Shown here piece by piece: positions 23,117 through 26,379 of a DNA stretch of 26,379 bases. Both the position numbers and the translations under genes were made by a program. The notes under the pieces were generated by a model that was given only the letters and a program-made list of their open reading frames with translations, searched no databases and was not told the DNA's origin. This DNA is from an uncultured Bacilli bacterium. Its GTDB lineage: Bacteria > Bacillota_I > Bacilli_A > RF39 > UBA660. How positions within the stretch are numbered: the first letter of the stretch is position 1; each line of letters begins with the position of its first letter. Location of the stretch: assembly GCA_934141615.1 (NCBI GenBank), contig CAKPCM010000011.1, forward strand, positions 1 through 26,379. Direction: 5' to 3'.

Positions 23117-23147
23117 GAGACTAAGATTAATAGTCTTCTTTTTTTAT
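23117..23147 (+). terminator. Terminator after the ftsEX-hydrolase operon
   Basis: AGACTA (23118-23123) / TAGTCT (23131-23136) with a 7-base loop, followed by TCTTTTTTT. Confidence 0.75.
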
Positions 23148-23199
23148 TGTATAAAAATTTAATAAATGGTAGAATAATCTAAATGAGGAGGAAAAACCT

Positions 23200-25155
23200 A
23201 TGTTCGATTTAGTGTCAAAATTCAAACCATCAGGTGATCAACCAGAAGCAATAAAAGAACTTTCTAAGGGAATAAAAGATGGTAAGAAATATCAAGTTCT
23301 ATTAGGAGCAACAGGAACTGGTAAAACTTTTACAATAGCAAACGTTATAAAAGAGGTTAACAAACCCACATTAGTACTTGCACATAATAAAACTCTGGCA
23401 GGTCAACTTTACTCTGAATTAAAGGAAATCTTTCCAAATAATCAGGTTTGCTACTTTGTTTCATATTATGACTATTATCAACCAGAAGCATATGTACCTT
23501 CAAGTGATACTTATATAGAAAAAGACTCTTCAATAAATGATGAGATAGATGAATTAAGGCATTATGCAACATCATCACTAATTAATGCAAAAGATGTAAT
23601 AGTAGTAGCATCGGTATCTTGTATATATGGTATTGGAGATAAAGAAGAATATGAAAATCATATGTTAACGTTAAAGGTAGGAGAAGAAATAAATAGAAAT
23701 GAAGTCCTATCAAAACTAGTTGATATGATGTATGAAAGAAATAACATAGATTTAGCAAGAGGTATGTTTAGAGCTAAAGGAGATGTTATCGAAGTAATAC
23801 CAGTTTACGAAAAAAGCCATGGAATAAGAATTGAATTATTTGGTGATGAGATAGAAAGGATAACGGAGTTTGATGTTTTAACGGGTGCGGTAGTAGGCGA
23901 GAAAAAATTCGTTTCAATTATGCCGGCATCACACTTTGTTACAAGTGAAGAAAAATTAAAAAAAGCAATCGTAAACATAAGAAAAGAATTAGATGAAAGA
24001 TTAGCTTATTTTAGAGAAAACGGCAAATTATTAGAGGCTGAACGCCTGGAACAGAGGTGTAAGTATGACCTTGAAATGCTTGCAGAAACAGGTTTTTGTT
24101 CTGGTGTTGAAAACTATTCTAGACACTTGGCTTTAAAACCAGAGGGTGCAACTCCAACTTGTCTTTTGGACTTTTTCCCTGACGATTTTTTAATGGTAAT
24201 AGATGAGTCACACGTAACATTACCTCAGGTTAAAGCAATGTATAATGGCGATAGGGCAAGAAAACAAATGCTTGTAGATTATGGATTTCGTCTTCCGTCT
24301 GCACTAGATAACAGACCACTTAAATACGAAGAATTTGAGAAAAAAATAAACCAGGTAATATATGTATCTGCAACTCCTGGCGATGAAGAATTACAAAAAG
24401 TAAATAACAAGGTAGTAGAACAAATAATAAGACCAACCGGACTTTTAGATCCATTAATAGAGGTTAGAAAACAAGAAAACCAAGTTGACGATTTAATAGA
24501 AGAAATAGACAAGCAAATAGAAAAAGGTGATAGAACACTTGTTACAACATTAACAATTCGTATGGCAGAGGAATTAACTTCATATTTGAAAAATTTAAAT
24601 ATAAAAGTAGCATACTTGCATAGTGAAGTTAAAACCTTAGAAAGACTAAAAATTATTCATGATTTAAGGGAGGGTAAATATGATGTTTTAGTTGGTATTA
24701 ACCTTTTAAGGGAAGGTCTTGATATTCCTGAGGTTAGTTTAGTTGCTATTTTAGATGCAGACAAGCAAGGGTTCTTAAGAAGTCATAGAAGTTTAATTCA
24801 AACTATAGGTAGATGCGCTAGAAACGCAGAAGGTAGGGTAATTATGTATGCTGACTTAATAAGTGATGCGATGAGAACTGCTATAGACGAAACAAAAAGA
24901 AGAAGGAAAATTCAAATTAAATATAATAAGGAACATAACATAGTTCCAAAAACAATAAAGAAAAAAATCATGGATGTAGTAACGGTAAATGATGAGGCAG
25001 GAGAAAAAACTAAGAAACGTAATATAAAAGATGTAAAAGAAACTGAAAAGATAATTAAAGGTTTAGAAGAAGAAATGCAAAAGGCTGCAAAAGAATTAGA
25101 CTTTGAACGTGCTATGGAACTTCGTGATATTATATTTGAAATGAAAGTTAGTTAA
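23200..25155 (+). CDS. uvrB: UvrB, excision nuclease subunit B
   Basis: The full-length 651-residue helicase-like subunit of UvrABC excision repair. It opens [18 protein letters not shown], with Walker [10 protein letters not shown] (about 36-44). The beta-hairpin that clamps damaged DNA is [12 protein letters not shown] (tyrosine-rich). [11 protein letters not shown] is Walker B, YVSATPGD motif III, and [21 protein letters not shown] and QTIGRCARN are motifs V and VI. The C-terminal UVR domain ([21 protein letters not shown]) binds UvrC. The start follows AGGAGGAA. uvrA is not within the window. Confidence 0.97.
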   Translation: MFDLVSKFKPSGDQPEAIKELSKGIKDGKKYQVLLGATGTGKTFTIANVIKEVNKPTLVLAHNKTLAGQLYSELKEIFPNNQVCYFVSYYDYYQPEAYVPSSDTYIEKDSSINDEIDELRHYATSSLINAKDVIVVASVSCIYGIGDKEEYENHMLTLKVGEEINRNEVLSKLVDMMYERNNIDLARGMFRAKGDVIEVIPVYEKSHGIRIELFGDEIERITEFDVLTGAVVGEKKFVSIMPASHFVTSEEKLKKAIVNIRKELDERLAYFRENGKLLEAERLEQRCKYDLEMLAETGFCSGVENYSRHLALKPEGATPTCLLDFFPDDFLMVIDESHVTLPQVKAMYNGDRARKQMLVDYGFRLPSALDNRPLKYEEFEKKINQVIYVSATPGDEELQKVNNKVVEQIIRPTGLLDPLIEVRKQENQVDDLIEEIDKQIEKGDRTLVTTLTIRMAEELTSYLKNLNIKVAYLHSEVKTLERLKIIHDLREGKYDVLVGINLLREGLDIPEVSLVAILDADKQGFLRSHRSLIQTIGRCARNAEGRVIMYADLISDAMRTAIDETKRRRKIQIKYNKEHNIVPKTIKKKIMDVVTVNDEAGEKTKKRNIKDVKETEKIIKGLEEEMQKAAKELDFERAMELRDIIFEMKVS

Positions 25156-25185
25156 AAAGTAGAGATTTTACTCATCTCTACTTTT
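25155..25185. terminator. Bidirectional terminator between uvrB and the XRE regulator
   Basis: A perfect 12-bp stem, AAAAGTAGAGAT / ATCTCTACTTTT, with a 7-base loop begins at the last base of uvrB. It also overlaps the 3' end of the convergent gene, whose stop is at 25168. Confidence 0.85.
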
Positions 25186-25488
25186 AATATTTTTACAATA
25201 CCAAATAACATCCTTTTTCTGATTATCACTAAGTTTATCAAATTCATATATTAATTCATCATTACAAGTAGTATCTTTTAATCTTATTGGAGTACTTATG
25301 TTTGTTCTGTCTAACAGATAATCAACAGAAGTATCTAAAAAGTCTGCAAGCTTAATTAATGTATCAGCACTAGGAAGAGCTTTTCCACTTTCATAGGCGC
25401 TTATTGTTTCTTGTGATACCTCAGCAGCTATTGATAGTCTTATTTGAGTTATATTCTTTTTTTGTCTTAATTCTTTTAAATTCTTCAT
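25168..25488 (-). CDS. XRE/Cro-family transcriptional regulator
   Basis: The 106-residue protein has an N-terminal HTH_3 domain (about 3-58). It reads LKELRQKKNITQIRLSIAAE, VSQETISAYESGKALPS as the recognition helix region, and LADFLDTSVDYLL. A short C-terminal helical segment (ELIYEFDKLSDNQKKDVIWY) resembles the dimerisation tail of small housekeeping or phage-type repressors. The start ATG25488 has a weak AGAAAGAAG upstream. It is divergent from the FxLYD gene and could regulate the shared 157-base intergenic region. Confidence 0.85.
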   Translation of the reverse strand: MKNLKELRQKKNITQIRLSIAAEVSQETISAYESGKALPSADTLIKLADFLDTSVDYLLDRTNISTPIRLKDTTCNDELIYEFDKLSDNQKKDVIWYCKNIKSRDE

Positions 25489-25534
25489 AATACTACTTCT
25501 TTCTATATTTCTAAAATAATTTTATAAAAAGTAT

Positions 25535-25563
25535 TTGTATTTTATAGATATATGTTTTATAAT
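25535..25563 (+). promoter_or_regulatory. Promoter of the FxLYD gene
   Basis: TTGTAT (25535-25540), a 17-base spacer and TATAAT (25558-25563), in the AT-rich region between divergent genes. Confidence 0.5.
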
Positions 25564-25645
25564 ATATACATATACAGATTATATTTATTATATGCAGTAT
25601 CTTAATAATTATTCTGTAAATATGTAGAAAGGAGTAAGCAGTGCT

Positions 25646-26074
25646 ATGAAAGAAGAGAAGAAAAAAATGCCAAAATGGTTGAAAATCGTTTTAATAATCT
25701 TGGCAATTTTCATTGTTATTAGTATAGTAAGCGGTAATGGTGATAAAGGTTCCTCATCTAATAGTAATGAGAAAAAACCTGCAACTACAGAAACTCAGGA
25801 AAAATTTACTTTATCTGATGATATAAAAGCATATGCTGGAGATTATAATATTGGATATTATATAGAAGGCACTATAAAAAATAATTTAGATAAAGAGTAT
25901 TCTTATGTTCAGGTTGAATTTACAACTTATGATAAAGATGGAAATACATTAGGAACTTGTGTTGATAATAATAGCGGATTAGAAGCAAATGGAACATGGA
26001 AATTTAAAGCGTCTTGTATTGATAACGTTGATCAAATTGCTTCTTATAAATTAAAAGAAATTACTGGATGGTAA
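25646..26074 (+). CDS. Membrane-anchored FxLYD-domain protein
   Basis: The 142-residue protein has a Lys-rich N-terminus, one membrane helix (about 12-29, WLKIVLIILAIFIVISIVSG) and a Ser/Asn/Glu/Thr-rich linker. The extracytoplasmic FxLYD domain (about 55-140) reads YYIEGTIKNNLDKEYSYVQV, EFTTYDKDGN and SGLEANGTWKFKA. FxLYD domains are beta-sandwiches found on Gram-positive surfaces with no firm function. Two Cys (in GTCVDN and ASCIDN) may form a disulfide. The start follows AAAGGAG with long spacing. It sits eight bases before the zinc-ribbon gene, with which such domains often co-occur. Confidence 0.8.
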   Translation: MKEEKKKMPKWLKIVLIILAIFIVISIVSGNGDKGSSSNSNEKKPATTETQEKFTLSDDIKAYAGDYNIGYYIEGTIKNNLDKEYSYVQVEFTTYDKDGNTLGTCVDNNSGLEANGTWKFKASCIDNVDQIASYKLKEITGW

Positions 26075-26081
26075 AAAAATA

Positions 26082-26379
26082 ATGGAAACTAAGTTTTGCA
26101 AGTATTGTGGTGAAAAAATTCCATATGATGCCGTTATATGTAATAAATGTGGAAGACAAGTAGAAGAATTAAAATCTAATAGTAAAGATTCAATTATAGT
26201 AAATAATAATGTTTCTACAAATGCAACTGCAATTGCATCATCTTCAACAATATAATAGATGCCCTAAAAATAAATGGATATCACTAGCATTGTGTATTTT
26301 TACTGTTTGCGGTCATAAATTCTATGAGGAAAAAATAGGCATTGGTATATTATATTTATTTACGGGTGGAATATTTGGA
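26082..26379 (+). pseudogene. Zinc-ribbon/TM2-domain protein, frameshifted and cut by the window end
   Basis: The first frame (26082-26255, 57 codons) encodes a four-cysteine zinc ribbon, FCKYCGEKIPYDAVICNKCG, and an Asn/Ser/Thr-rich linker, then stops. From about 26245, the +1 frame encodes KNKWISLALCIF, GHKFYEEKIGIGILYLFTGG, which is a TM2 domain. The ribbon-linker-TM2 order is that of a single common protein family. The TM2 part lacks about two residues and the conserved glycine before HKFY, so both a frameshift and decay are suggested. Alternatives are a sequencing error or two separate genes. There is no clear ribosome binding site, so coupling to the preceding gene is likely. Confidence 0.6.

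Noticed and set aside
1..26379. Mollicute genetic code (TGA as Trp)
   Set aside because: Trp is TGG throughout, genes end in TGA at 4373 and 18155, and RF2 with its TGA-dependent frameshift is present.
1..26379. tRNA, rRNA, CRISPR arrays, riboswitches
   Set aside because: Looked for cloverleaf ends, spaced repeats and long structured leaders; none was convincing. Intergenic gaps are short and mostly explained by terminators and promoters.

Overview
The window is AT-rich DNA (my rough estimate is around 30% GC) from an endospore-lineage Firmicute. The gene content and order indicate Bacilli or a close relative. It carries the block DUF1146 (YwzB-like)-spoIID-spoIIQ-spoIIID-mbl and the order hpf-secA-...-prfB-yvjA-like-ftsE-ftsX, both familiar from Bacillus. 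The standard code is used: Trp is TGG, RF2 is present, and TGA is a real but rare stop. No rRNA, tRNA, CRISPR array or intact insertion sequence was seen.

Region 1 (1-3.6 kb) holds a divergent RpiB-type sugar-phosphate isomerase, a DUF1146 membrane protein, SpoIID, a catalytically degenerate SpoIIQ, SpoIIID and the actin homologue Mbl/MreB. Region 2 (3.6-6.5 kb) is a complete agr-type quorum-sensing system in an unusual layout. A LytTR response regulator and AgrC-type kinase on the + strand converge on agrB-agrD on the - strand. The 41-residue AgrD pheromone precursor is easily missed. Repeats resembling LytTR boxes lie at both agr promoters. Region 3 (6.6-10.2 kb) has a cold-shock protein with a structured leader, the long ribosome-hibernation factor HPF, and SecA.

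Region 4 (10.2-18.2 kb) looks like an accessory block inserted between secA and prfB, which are neighbours in Bacillus. It begins with a WYL-type regulator and a double-SIS-domain protein whose start is preceded by a perfect 11-bp inverted repeat. Next is a gene-poor stretch with a ten-G run placed exactly in the spacer of a sigma-A-like promoter. That promoter faces an operon of GNAT acetyltransferase, coiled-coil/two-TM membrane protein and ABC exporter. A membrane-anchored CPWC thioredoxin-like protein and a membrane metallophosphoesterase follow. A phase-variable promoter driving an uncharacterised modification/export operon is the best candidate for an undescribed system here.

Region 5 (18.2-23.1 kb) is the core cluster again: prfB with its autoregulatory +1 frameshift, a YitT-family membrane protein, ftsE, ftsX and an EnvC/PcsB-like M23 hydrolase, tightly overlapping. 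FtsEX and the hydrolase probably act together in cell-wall splitting. Region 6 (23.2-26.4 kb) has uvrB, a convergent XRE-family regulator, a secreted/anchored FxLYD protein, and a zinc-ribbon/TM2 gene that appears broken by a frameshift and runs off the end of the window.
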